DNA of 64,000 nt from Chitinophagaceae bacterium (GTDB lineage: Bacteria > Bacteroidota > Bacteroidia > Chitinophagales > Chitinophagaceae): contig JADKHN010000002.1 in NCBI GenBank assembly GCA_016721725.1, forward strand, positions 1-64,000, given 5' to 3'. The notes below the pieces were generated by a model. The model was not told where the DNA came from, searched no databases, and was given only the letters and a program-made list of their open reading frames with translations. The translations under genes were made by a program, and so were the position numbers. Shown in pieces: positions 33,468 through 41,207 of the stretch (within the stretch, counting starts at the first letter, position 1; each line of letters opens with the position of its first letter).

Positions 33468-34741
33468 ATAAACAGGTCGTGATAACAGGTCTTGGCGTAG
33501 TGTCGCCAAACGGCGTGGGGCTTTCGGCCTTTACGGAAGCCATCCGCACGGGTATGTCCGGCATCCGTTTTTTCCCCGAACTCAAAGACCTTAATTTTTC
33601 CTGTTGCATCGGCGGGATGCCAGAAGTTGATGAAACGCTTAAGTCTGCCTACTTATCCCCTCTTCAGTTAAAGCAGTTCAATAGTCCGGGTATCCTGTAC
33701 GGCTGCATGGCCGGCATCGATGCCTGGAAGGATGCCGGACTGATGATCGATGAAACGGGTGAACCCGACTGGGACAGCGGAACCATTTTCGGCGCCGGCA
33801 ATTCATCTGTCGACAAACTGAGGGAATCCATTTACAAACTGGACGCGGGACAGGTCAGGTCATTGGGCAGTACGGCGCTCATTCAAACCATGGCGAGCGG
33901 AGTGTCCGCCTATCTGGGTGGCCTGCTCGGCCTCGGCAACCAGGTGACCAGTAATTCATCGGCCTGTTGTACCGGAACGGAAGCCATCCTGATGGGCTAT
34001 GAACGCATTAAGTATGGAAAAGCGAAGCGCATGCTGGTAGGCGGTTGCAGCGATCATGGACCTTATGTCTGGGGCGGATTCGATGCGATGCGGGTGATCA
34101 CCTATAAGCACAACGATACCCCGGAACTGGGTTCCAGGCCCATGAGCGCCACCGCCAGCGGATTCGTACCCGGAAGCGGAGCCGGCGCCCTGCTCCTGGA
34201 ATCGCTGGAAAGCGCCACGGAAAGAGGCGCCAGGATCTATGGCGAAATACTCGGCGGAGCCCTCAATGCCGGGGGCCAGCGTGGCGATGGCAGCATGACG
34301 GCGCCCAATTCAGAAGCGGTACAACGTTGCATCCGATCGGCGGTGAAAGATGCCGGCATCCGTGCGGAGGAGATCGACCTGATCAACGGGCACCTGACCG
34401 CCACATCCAAGGATACGAACGAGATCAGGAACTGGTGTGAAGCATTGAACCGGAAGGGAAGCGATTTCCCCTATGTCCATTCACTCAAAGGCATGACCGG
34501 GCATTGCCTGGCCGCTGCCGGCGCCATAGAATCCGTTGCCGCCTTACTCGGACTGAAACATGATTTCCTATTCCCCTCGGTCAATTGTGAAGACCTGCAT
34601 CCCGATATCGCATCACTGATCGACGAAGGAAAAGTGCCTCACCATCTGATAGAAAACAATAAATTGCAGGTGATCGCCAAAGCCAGTTTCGGCTTCGGAG
34701 ATGTGAACGCCTGTATCATTTTTAAACGATTCGCCGGATGA
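33464..34741 (+). CDS. Beta-ketoacyl-ACP synthase (FabF-like)
   Basis: A 425-residue condensing enzyme starting at GTG 33464, whose GTGA overlaps the dehydratase stop. The Cys-His-His triad is present: Cys168 in SSACCTGTEAI, His310 in NGHLTATSKDTNE, and His347 in KGMTGHCLAAAG. The usual NAHGT block is changed to NGHLT, and a second Cys follows the nucleophile, so it belongs to a divergent subfamily rather than housekeeping FabF. It should extend the acyl chain carried by the adjacent ACP. Confidence 0.92.
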   Translation: MNKQVVITGLGVVSPNGVGLSAFTEAIRTGMSGIRFFPELKDLNFSCCIGGMPEVDETLKSAYLSPLQLKQFNSPGILYGCMAGIDAWKDAGLMIDETGEPDWDSGTIFGAGNSSVDKLRESIYKLDAGQVRSLGSTALIQTMASGVSAYLGGLLGLGNQVTSNSSACCTGTEAILMGYERIKYGKAKRMLVGGCSDHGPYVWGGFDAMRVITYKHNDTPELGSRPMSATASGFVPGSGAGALLLESLESATERGARIYGEILGGALNAGGQRGDGSMTAPNSEAVQRCIRSAVKDAGIRAEEIDLINGHLTATSKDTNEIRNWCEALNRKGSDFPYVHSLKGMTGHCLAAAGAIESVAALLGLKHDFLFPSVNCEDLHPDIASLIDEGKVPHHLIENNKLQVIAKASFGFGDVNACIIFKRFAG

Positions 34742-34992
34742 CCAACGAAGAGATGATGGATAAACTGAGAACCATTGTTAAACCCTATGTGAAAAACGAA
34801 GAAGGATTCGCCCGGATGACGGAGGAATCCGATTTGTTAAAGGACCTCAGGATCAATTCCGCCAACCTGGTGGATGTCATCCTGGACATTGAGAACGAAT
34901 TCAACATCATCATCGATAACGAATCCATGGAAAAAATGCTGACGGTAAGATCCGCCATGGACATCATCAACACCAAACTCAGCGAACAGTGA
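34738..34992 (+). CDS. Acyl carrier protein
   Basis: An 84-residue acidic carrier protein. The phosphopantetheine site is Ser41 in LRINSANLVDVIL; the canonical DSL is NSA here, which marks it as non-housekeeping. Helix 2 (NLVDVILDIENEFNI) and the C-terminal helix are otherwise typical. It overlaps the ketosynthase by four bases and the phosphopantetheinyl transferase by four, implying translational coupling. It probably carries the growing chain for this operon only. Confidence 0.92.
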   Translation: MTNEEMMDKLRTIVKPYVKNEEGFARMTEESDLLKDLRINSANLVDVILDIENEFNIIIDNESMEKMLTVRSAMDIINTKLSEQ

Positions 34993-35570
34993 CCGGGAAC
35001 GACATCGTTGACCTCTCTGCGGCAGCCGTTGAAAGCAACTGGAGAAGACCGGGTTATCTTGAAAAACTATTCAGCCCGGAAGAGATCGATCTCATCTTGT
35101 CCAACAAGGATCCTGATAAAACCTTGTGGAGGATCTGGACGATGAAAGAAAGCGCTTATAAGCTTCATATCCGGATGTTCGGGGGAAGATCCTTCGCTCC
35201 TCAAAAAATTACCTGTACCCTCACAGATGAACAACAAGGTGAGGTTCAATTCCGGGACAACAGATATCTCACCCAAACCAGCCAGAATCAACATTACATC
35301 CATACCGTCGCATTCAATAGGGCGGACCGGTCCCCTTCGTTCAGTTCCTGTTGTTTCGAACTGCCCCTGGTAAATACCGGCACGCAAAATTCATTCATCA
35401 AGGAAAAGCTGACCAGCCATTACAGCCGAGCCAGCGGTACCCATCTTTCCAACCTGTCGTTAAGAAAAGATATAGCCGGGATCCCTTTTTTGTATTGCTA
35501 CTTTGAGCGGAAAAGCATTCCGGTATCCATAACGCATCATGGCCGTTATGCGGCATTCACCATCCATTAA
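34989..35570 (+). CDS. 4'-phosphopantetheinyl transferase superfamily protein
   Basis: A 193-residue Sfp/AcpS-type enzyme that would load the phosphopantetheine arm onto the neighbouring ACP. The start is GTG 34989, whose GTGA overlaps the ACP stop. GNDIVDL at the N-terminus supplies the Mg-binding Asp, and WRIWTMKESAYK (residues 47-58) is the WxxKEA-type signature. A dedicated transferase beside an ACP with an altered site suggests the pair co-evolved. Confidence 0.92.
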   Translation: MTGNDIVDLSAAAVESNWRRPGYLEKLFSPEEIDLILSNKDPDKTLWRIWTMKESAYKLHIRMFGGRSFAPQKITCTLTDEQQGEVQFRDNRYLTQTSQNQHYIHTVAFNRADRSPSFSSCCFELPLVNTGTQNSFIKEKLTSHYSRASGTHLSNLSLRKDIAGIPFLYCYFERKSIPVSITHHGRYAAFTIH

Positions 35571-35579
35571 TGTCAACTG

Positions 35580-36023
35580 ATGAAAACGATCCTTACACAA
35601 GTGATTGAAAAATTAAATGCAGACCGGAAACTCATCCTGATCTACCTGATCCTGTACTTTGCCTGGGGCCTGGGCATGAATGAGTTCGGGACCTATATGC
35701 AGATCGCCAGGTTCACCTACTGGTGGCAGGTCATCACCTGTTACCTGTTGTACATGGTACCCATTTCCCTCTTGCTGCGTAACCTGCCTTTTCATGCGCA
35801 ATACGCTTACGGACTGGTGGCCATGGGTTTCCTGGAATTTGGGGGATACGCGATCCGGAGCTCTTATGCCTACCCGGATAATATACTGGACCGGTTCTTC
35901 AGTCCGCAGAATTTCAGTCTCGGCATGGCCCTTTTCTTTGCCTTATATTTCCCGGCCGGTAACTGGTTGGTGGGAAAGATCCATGCCTCCCTGTTCAGGA
36001 AAGAAGTAGCGAAGCGATCATAA
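35580..36023 (+). CDS. Four-helix membrane protein of unknown function ending the PKS operon
   Basis: A 147-residue protein with about four predicted membrane helices (around residues 17-36, 46-66, 72-90 and 113-133) and a basic C-terminal tail (LFRKEVAKRS). I do not recognise a family. It begins nine bases after the transferase and shares the operon, so a role in membrane placement, export or stability of a lipid-like product is possible. No catalytic motif was recognised. Confidence 0.75.
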   Translation: MKTILTQVIEKLNADRKLILIYLILYFAWGLGMNEFGTYMQIARFTYWWQVITCYLLYMVPISLLLRNLPFHAQYAYGLVAMGFLEFGGYAIRSSYAYPDNILDRFFSPQNFSLGMALFFALYFPAGNWLVGKIHASLFRKEVAKRS

Positions 36024-36045
36024 AATAATTTGGGAGGCATACTGA

Positions 36046-37095
36046 TCATGCTATCCGGGCATCCGCTTCCCTCAATACTTTGAACAGCCGATTGGTCTCT
36101 TGTAAGAATTTCCTCCCTTTCAGATAGGGCCATGGCTTGATGCCCTGGCTGCTGTTGTATTTGCTGATGGAGTAGAGGGCCTTCCAATGTTTCAGTATTT
36201 CCCGATAGGCTCCGAACAAGGTATAGCCGGTATCGTAAAAATGATTGGGTTCGGCCCCGCATCCGTTGTATTCAAGAATGGTGAAATAGCGGCCGTTCTT
36301 CACATCCTCCACGCTGTTGCACATGATATCGTAGCGGCCGTAAAAGAAATCATTTACCTGGTGACTGATCTGATCGAATACTGAAACCAGTTGATCATCG
36401 ATCTGGTCCTTCAGGTCAACAAAATGCGCCCCCCGGTTATGGTTGGCCGCATAACTGAGCATGTATTTCTCACCGGCCGGGATCACCTGGTTCCAGTTGT
36501 TCCGGTGCTTGGCCTTCATCTCTTCCATTCGTTTATGCCCTTTGGGGTGTTGCAGCACCAACTGTTCCAATGTCAATATGCCATCGCCGGTCACCTGTAA
36601 CGGGATCTTATGCAGGAGCCCGGTGATCATTCCTTTTTCCTCCCGCGGGTGCCGGATATAGAAGACGCTGATCTCCATGGGATACTCGACCAGGCTCTGG
36701 ATCATATATTCGCAGGGCACTTCAGCGTGATATTGTTTTAATGCGGACTCGTGATCGATCTTCCTCAACAAGATACCCTGGCAGCCGATCTCGGGCTTGA
36801 CAATGAACGGGTATCTAATGCCGCTTTGATGAAGGTTCGCCTGGAGCTGGTTGAATTCCAGTCCGGGCATTACATTGAATGTGGCGGGATACAACTCCTT
36901 TGGGAGAAGGTCATACATTTCCTTTTTCGGTTCGCCGTCCAGACCGCCGAAGGTGATCTTGGGATTACTGGGAGTGAAGAACCAGACCGCTCCCGAGCGG
37001 ATCATGTACCAGACCCATACCGGTGCGATGGGGGCATAAAGGATCTTGAAAGGCCAGGCCTCCCAGTTCGTTATACGATGGATCAGTTTTTTCAA
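36046..37095 (-). CDS. ATP-grasp domain protein of unknown substrate
   Basis: A 349-residue protein with ATP-grasp features: PFIVKPEIGCQGILLRKID (the nucleotide-binding lysine region), CEYMIQSLVEYPMEISVFYIRHP, and a C-terminal FYGRYDIMCNSVEDVKNGRYFTILEYNGCGAEPNH containing the metal-binding Asp, Glu and Asn. It starts most plausibly at a TTG at 37095 (MKKLIHRITNWEAWPF); the frame is open further upstream but would run across the promoter and start of the divergent gene. ATP-grasp enzymes ligate a carboxylate to an amine; the substrate is not inferable. It converges on the PKS operon, 22 bases from its last gene. Confidence 0.82.
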   Translation of the reverse strand: MKKLIHRITNWEAWPFKILYAPIAPVWVWYMIRSGAVWFFTPSNPKITFGGLDGEPKKEMYDLLPKELYPATFNVMPGLEFNQLQANLHQSGIRYPFIVKPEIGCQGILLRKIDHESALKQYHAEVPCEYMIQSLVEYPMEISVFYIRHPREEKGMITGLLHKIPLQVTGDGILTLEQLVLQHPKGHKRMEEMKAKHRNNWNQVIPAGEKYMLSYAANHNRGAHFVDLKDQIDDQLVSVFDQISHQVNDFFYGRYDIMCNSVEDVKNGRYFTILEYNGCGAEPNHFYDTGYTLFGAYREILKHWKALYSISKYNSSQGIKPWPYLKGRKFLQETNRLFKVLREADARIA

Positions 37096-37158
37096 TTCGG
37101 GCGTTAAGGGTTCAAAAATAATCCCTAAACGGCAAACCGCAATCGGCAAACATTTAAT

Positions 37159-37166
37159 TACATTTG
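37159..37166 (+). promoter_or_regulatory. Possible -7 box (TACATTTG) of the Fe-S protein gene
   Basis: TACATTTG matches TAnnTTTG and lies 17 bases before the ATG at 37184, in the 88-base gap between divergent genes. No clear -33 TTTG is seen. Confidence 0.4.
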
Positions 37167-37183
37167 CGGATACAATTTCCAGT

Positions 37184-37969
37184 ATGAACGTACCGATCTT
37201 CAGTGAACAAATCGCCTCCGGCAAAACACCCGAACTCCTGTTCTGGGTGGGCTGTGCCGGAAGTTTCGACCAGCGTGCACAAAAGATCACCCGGGCCTTT
37301 GCCAGCATCCTGAACAAACTGGAGATCGATTATGCCATCCTGGGCAAGGAAGAAATGTGTACCGGCGATCCGGCCCGCCGTGCCGGTAATGAGTTCATGT
37401 TCCAGATGATGGCCTACCAGAACATCCAGGTGCTGAACGGCTACGGCATCAAAAAGATCGTCACCGCCTGTCCGCATTGTTTCAATACCCTGAAGAATGA
37501 ATATCCCGAACTGGGCGGAACTTATGAAGTGATCCACCACGCCAGCTACCTGCAGCAGCTGATCGATGAAGGGAGGATAAAGATGAAAGAAGGCGGTGAT
37601 TTCTCAGGCAGGAAGATCACCTATCACGACAGTTGCTACCTCGGACGGGCCAATGATATTTACGAAGCGCCCCGCAAAGTGCTCGAAGCCCTTGACGCCG
37701 CCCTGGTTGAAATGAAACGTTGCAAGAGTAACGGGCTCTGCTGCGGCGCCGGTGGCGCACAAATGTTCAAGGAAGAAGAAAAAGGAACGACCCGCATCAA
37801 TATCGACCGTACCCTGGAAGCGCTGGACACCGGAGCCTCCGTGATCGCTTCCGCCTGTCCATTCTGCAATACCATGATGACCGACGGGGTGAAGAACAGC
37901 AATAAGGAAGAAGAAGTGCAGGTTTTGGATATAGCTGAACTGGTGGCTGCGTCGATGGAGAATGAATAA
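37184..37969 (+). CDS. (Fe-S)-binding protein with two CCG domains (HdrB/LutA-like)
   Basis: A 261-residue protein with cysteine-rich CCG motifs as in heterodisulfide reductase B, GlpC and LutA: WVGCAGSFDQ, TACPHCFNTLKNEYPELGG, DSCYLGRAN, LCCGAGGAQMF, and ASACPFCNTMM. These bind Fe-S clusters and move electrons between a donor and a membrane or flavin partner. The start at ATG 37184 (MNVPIFSEQIASGKTPELLFWVGCAG) is preferred; the frame is open upstream into the divergent gene. The last residues (MENE) and the stop fall within a heptamer repeat. Confidence 0.9.
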   Translation: MNVPIFSEQIASGKTPELLFWVGCAGSFDQRAQKITRAFASILNKLEIDYAILGKEEMCTGDPARRAGNEFMFQMMAYQNIQVLNGYGIKKIVTACPHCFNTLKNEYPELGGTYEVIHHASYLQQLIDEGRIKMKEGGDFSGRKITYHDSCYLGRANDIYEAPRKVLEALDAALVEMKRCKSNGLCCGAGGAQMFKEEEKGTTRINIDRTLEALDTGASVIASACPFCNTMMTDGVKNSNKEEEVQVLDIAELVAASMENE

Positions 37970-37999
37970 TGGAGAATGGAAAATGGAGACTGGAGAATG
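37955..37999. repeat. ATGGAGA heptamer array spanning the Fe-S protein stop
   Basis: Units ATGGAGA, ATGAATA, ATGGAGA, ATGGAAA, ATGGAGA, CTGGAGA run in exact 7-base steps from 37955 to 37996. The TAA stop of the Fe-S gene lies in the second unit. Confidence 0.85.
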
Positions 38000-38053
38000 C
38001 CCGCCTCGCTGAACTATGTTAGGAGCAGAAGAAATGGTTTGACCTGAATGACG

Positions 38054-38081
38054 ACAAACCATAAACCACAAACCCCAAACA
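38054..38081. repeat. ACAAACC heptamer array before a start codon
   Basis: ACAAACC, ATAAACC, ACAAACC, CCAAACA occupy 28 bases and end two bases before the ATG at 38084, so they occupy the ribosome-binding region of the next gene. Confidence 0.75.
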
Positions 38082-38083
38082 AG

Positions 38084-38602
38084 ATGAACCTGAATTATAA
38101 AGAACACCTTCCCGCAGATTTCCACCCCCTCTCCCGGGTTTGGATCTACCAGAGCAGCCGTCTTTTCTTTATCAGCGAAGCCCTGGAGATGGAAGACATG
38201 CTGAATGAGTTTATCGCCGGCTGGAAAAGCCATGGAGCGCCGGTCAAAGGTTATGCCAATCTCTTCTTCGGGCAGTTCATCATCATCATGGCTGATGAGA
38301 GCGCGACGACCGTTGGCGGATGCAGTACGGACAGTTCTGTACACCTCATCCAATCCATCGAAGAAAGATTCAAGGTGAAACTGCTCGACCGCCAGAACCT
38401 GGCCTTTATCGTAAAGGACAAGATCCAGCTGCTCCCGATGAATCAATTGGAATATGCCGTGGAGAACGGTTTCATCAATTCCGGAACCCTCTATTTCAAC
38501 AATACCGTACTCACCAAAAAGGAACTGGAGGAACAATGGCTGATCCCGGCAGGTGAAAGCTGGCTGGCCAGGCGGATCCCCCTACCCGCTCCGAAGAGCT
38601 AA
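38084..38602 (+). CDS. Conserved bacteroidotal protein of unknown function
   Basis: A 172-residue soluble protein (MNLNYKEHLPADFHPLSRVWIYQSSRLF). Similar proteins are common in Bacteroidota and are sometimes labelled ABC transporter ATPase, but no Walker motif is present, so that label is not supported. Features include IIIMADESATTVGGCSTDSSVHLI and a C-terminal LPMNQLEYAVENGFINSGTLYFNN. It follows the Fe-S protein on the same strand after repeat-filled spacing; an ATG at 38048 is inside the repeat and unlikely. Confidence 0.75.
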   Translation: MNLNYKEHLPADFHPLSRVWIYQSSRLFFISEALEMEDMLNEFIAGWKSHGAPVKGYANLFFGQFIIIMADESATTVGGCSTDSSVHLIQSIEERFKVKLLDRQNLAFIVKDKIQLLPMNQLEYAVENGFINSGTLYFNNTVLTKKELEEQWLIPAGESWLARRIPLPAPKS

Positions 38603-38610
38603 ATCTCCAT

Positions 38611-41043
38611 TCACTTTTTTTCCGTGATCCCCGCTTTCTTCAGCAATAGCTGGCGGTTGCCTTTTTTAGGGTTCTTACTGAACACATAACTCAATGCGAT
38701 CCGGAAGTTACGGGTACGGGTGGTGCTGTAACTATCCAGACTGAAATTACCCGAGTAGGTATGGGTACTGTTCCTTTGTTGCCGGAAGGGGTCGATGACG
38801 TTGATTGAAAGGGTCAGTTTCTTCTTCAGGAATTTACGCTGGGCCCCGATATTCATACTGAGCGTATTGCCCACGGATCCCTGCGGATTGGCAAAACGGT
38901 TGAACGTGAAATTGGCGTTCGCATTCATCACATCGCTGAACTGGTAACTGCCGTTCAGGGTGGATACCAGTGAACCGCCATTGCGGAAATAGCGGACGGT
39001 CCGGTCGTAAAGACTGTACATATTGTAGGTATATCCCAGGCTCAGGTTCAGCTTCATCTTCTTACTCACCGTGTACCCTCCCCAGGCGCTGGCTTCGTAT
39101 TCGTTGCGCCCGCTGCTGTTCTCCCAGGTGATCGTGGTCTTGCCATCCGCCTGTAAGGTGCGGATCGAACTATAGATATTGGACACTTTATTATAGCCCA
39201 CCGAGGCATTGATATAATATTTCTTGTTCCACTTACCCGCGATCAGGTCGAAATTATCGGCGCTCCAGGGCTGCAGTAAAGGGTTGCCGAACCGGGTGTT
39301 GTAGGGATCGGAATAATCCACGCTGGGATTCAGTTCATTCAGTCCCGGCCGCTGGATGGTACGCTTATAGCTGAACGTGACACTCACTTCATTCTTCCAT
39401 TTTTTCATGATGGTCCCGAATGGCAGGGCGGTCCAGTAACCGTTATAGTTGTTCGTGGTTGCCTGCGAAAGATCGAAACGGGTCTCGGTATGTTCTACCT
39501 GTATGCCGGCATTGATATAGAAATCGGGAACAATATCATACCGGAGGGCGAAACGCATTCCAAAAATGGTCTGGTGAAAACGGAAATCATTACTGAGCAG
39601 TCCGTTGGGCAGAAAGACCTGCTCCGGTTTTTTCAGGTATTCGGTATGGAGGATATTATGGCTGTTATACCGGCTGAAATTAGCGCCCGTATTAAGCTTG
39701 AGCTTATTCCCCTTCATGGGCTTGTCGTAATTGAACCGGATGCTGATCGTATGGTTGCGGACGGTTGTGTTCTGCAACTGGGTGGAATCGAGCCCGGTCT
39801 GGGTCAGATCGGGATTCAGGTATTGCTGGAAGTAGTTCCTGAGCACATCATTGCTGTTGAGGTTGATGCCGGTGATGAGTTTCACCACTTCCCCGGGTGT
39901 TTTGCCTTTATGCGTGTAGGTGAGACTGAAATTAGGGTTATGGCTTTCCGTTTCGTTGCCGGTAGCCCGGTCGCTGAGCCGGTACAGGATCAGCGCGTTA
40001 CTGATATTGCTGTAGGTGTTACCCGCTTCACTGGCGGCGTTGTTGTTGTTATAGAATGTGGTGAAGTTGAAACTGTTCCGTTTATTCAGGTCGTAATCGA
40101 TACTCAGCCTGAGATTGGGTCTCCGGTTTTGTGAATGGCTGTTGCCGGTGATGTTGAAATAACTGACCGAATCGGTATAGATATTCTGCCGGTTGCTGTA
40201 ACTGCTGCCCGCGTATTCGCTGTACCCGTAACCGGCGCTGAAATTAACGGCGAATTTATTCTTCCGGTAAGAGATATTGCCGCTCAGTCCTGCTTCTCCC
40301 CGGGTCCCGTAATTGAGGTTGATCCTCGCCGTGAATCCCACCTTGCCCTTCTTAGTAATGATGTTGATGACCCCGCCCCGCTCACTGGCGTATTGAGGCG
40401 GCGGGGTGGTCATGACCTCGATCTTTTCGATCATGCTGCCGGGCATGCTTTCGAGCAGGTCCTGCAGTTGCCGGGCATTGAGTTCTACGGGTTTGTCATC
40501 GATGAGTACCTTGGGTTCCTTGCCTCGGAGCATCACTTTCCCATCATTGTCCACGCTCACCAGCGGGGTTTGCTTCAGCAATTCGGTGGTTGTGGCGCCG
40601 GAACTCAGGGCCGATTCACCGGTATTGAAGATGATCTTCCCGTCCTTGTTCTCGATCAGGGGTTTTTCGGCATAGACCACCACTTCTTCCATGACCAGGT
40701 CGCGGCGGTTCATTTTGATCTCGTTCAGATCAAAATCAAACCGTTCGGTACGGATATGAATGCTGTCCATGACCATGGTAGCATATCCCTGCATGGTGAT
40801 TCGAAGGCGATAATAGCCGAAGGCGAGGTTTTCGAAAAGGAAAGAACCATCCTTGACCGTGACTGCCTGTATTGACCGGTTTGAATCGCTCACCAGGGCC
40901 AGTTTCACTGTGGCTCCGCTGAGCGCATGATTATTGCCGCCATCCAGTACAAAGCCAATGATGATGCCGGGAGCAGACGGATCTTTCTGGGCCCTGGCCT
41001 GGACGGATATGAAAATCAGCAGAATGAGGAGGATCCGGTGCAA
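38611..41043 (-). CDS. Outer-membrane beta-barrel receptor (TonB-dependent-receptor-like)
   Basis: An 810-residue outer-membrane protein. Residues 1-18 are a signal peptide (ending VQARA). A carboxypeptidase-regulatory-like domain (GIIIGFVLDGGNNHALSGATVKL, about 24-105) precedes a plug-like region (LLKQTPLVSVDNDGKVMLRGKEPKVLIDDKPVEL, ending GGVINIITKKGK). A long barrel follows with alternating aromatic strands. No TonB box is obvious, which is common for this subfamily. It would import or bind a ligand at the outer membrane; the ligand is unknown. It is monocistronic and divergent from the M13 peptidase. Confidence 0.92.
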   Translation of the reverse strand: MHRILLILLIFISVQARAQKDPSAPGIIIGFVLDGGNNHALSGATVKLALVSDSNRSIQAVTVKDGSFLFENLAFGYYRLRITMQGYATMVMDSIHIRTERFDFDLNEIKMNRRDLVMEEVVVYAEKPLIENKDGKIIFNTGESALSSGATTTELLKQTPLVSVDNDGKVMLRGKEPKVLIDDKPVELNARQLQDLLESMPGSMIEKIEVMTTPPPQYASERGGVINIITKKGKVGFTARINLNYGTRGEAGLSGNISYRKNKFAVNFSAGYGYSEYAGSSYSNRQNIYTDSVSYFNITGNSHSQNRRPNLRLSIDYDLNKRNSFNFTTFYNNNNAASEAGNTYSNISNALILYRLSDRATGNETESHNPNFSLTYTHKGKTPGEVVKLITGINLNSNDVLRNYFQQYLNPDLTQTGLDSTQLQNTTVRNHTISIRFNYDKPMKGNKLKLNTGANFSRYNSHNILHTEYLKKPEQVFLPNGLLSNDFRFHQTIFGMRFALRYDIVPDFYINAGIQVEHTETRFDLSQATTNNYNGYWTALPFGTIMKKWKNEVSVTFSYKRTIQRPGLNELNPSVDYSDPYNTRFGNPLLQPWSADNFDLIAGKWNKKYYINASVGYNKVSNIYSSIRTLQADGKTTITWENSSGRNEYEASAWGGYTVSKKMKLNLSLGYTYNMYSLYDRTVRYFRNGGSLVSTLNGSYQFSDVMNANANFTFNRFANPQGSVGNTLSMNIGAQRKFLKKKLTLSINVIDPFRQQRNSTHTYSGNFSLDSYSTTRTRNFRIALSYVFSKNPKKGNRQLLLKKAGITEKK

Positions 41044-41207
41044 TGAATGATTTTATCAGGAGCAAATGTAATGAATGAGCAAAGGTAAAATCTCTTTTTT
41101 TATATGATCGCGGATCGGCCAAAGATCGATCCCATTTTTTGCCGCCGCTATAATATCCATGGCTGAATGAATCAACTTATTTAATTTTATCCACTAAAAT
41201 CATCAAC

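Noticed and set aside
37604..38536. 310-residue minus-strand open frame
   Set aside because: It runs antisense across the Fe-S gene, a heptamer repeat and the next gene, both of which are strongly supported; it has no recognisable domain.
38084..38602. ABC transporter ATPase
   Set aside because: A label often attached to such proteins, but no Walker A, Walker B or ABC signature exists.
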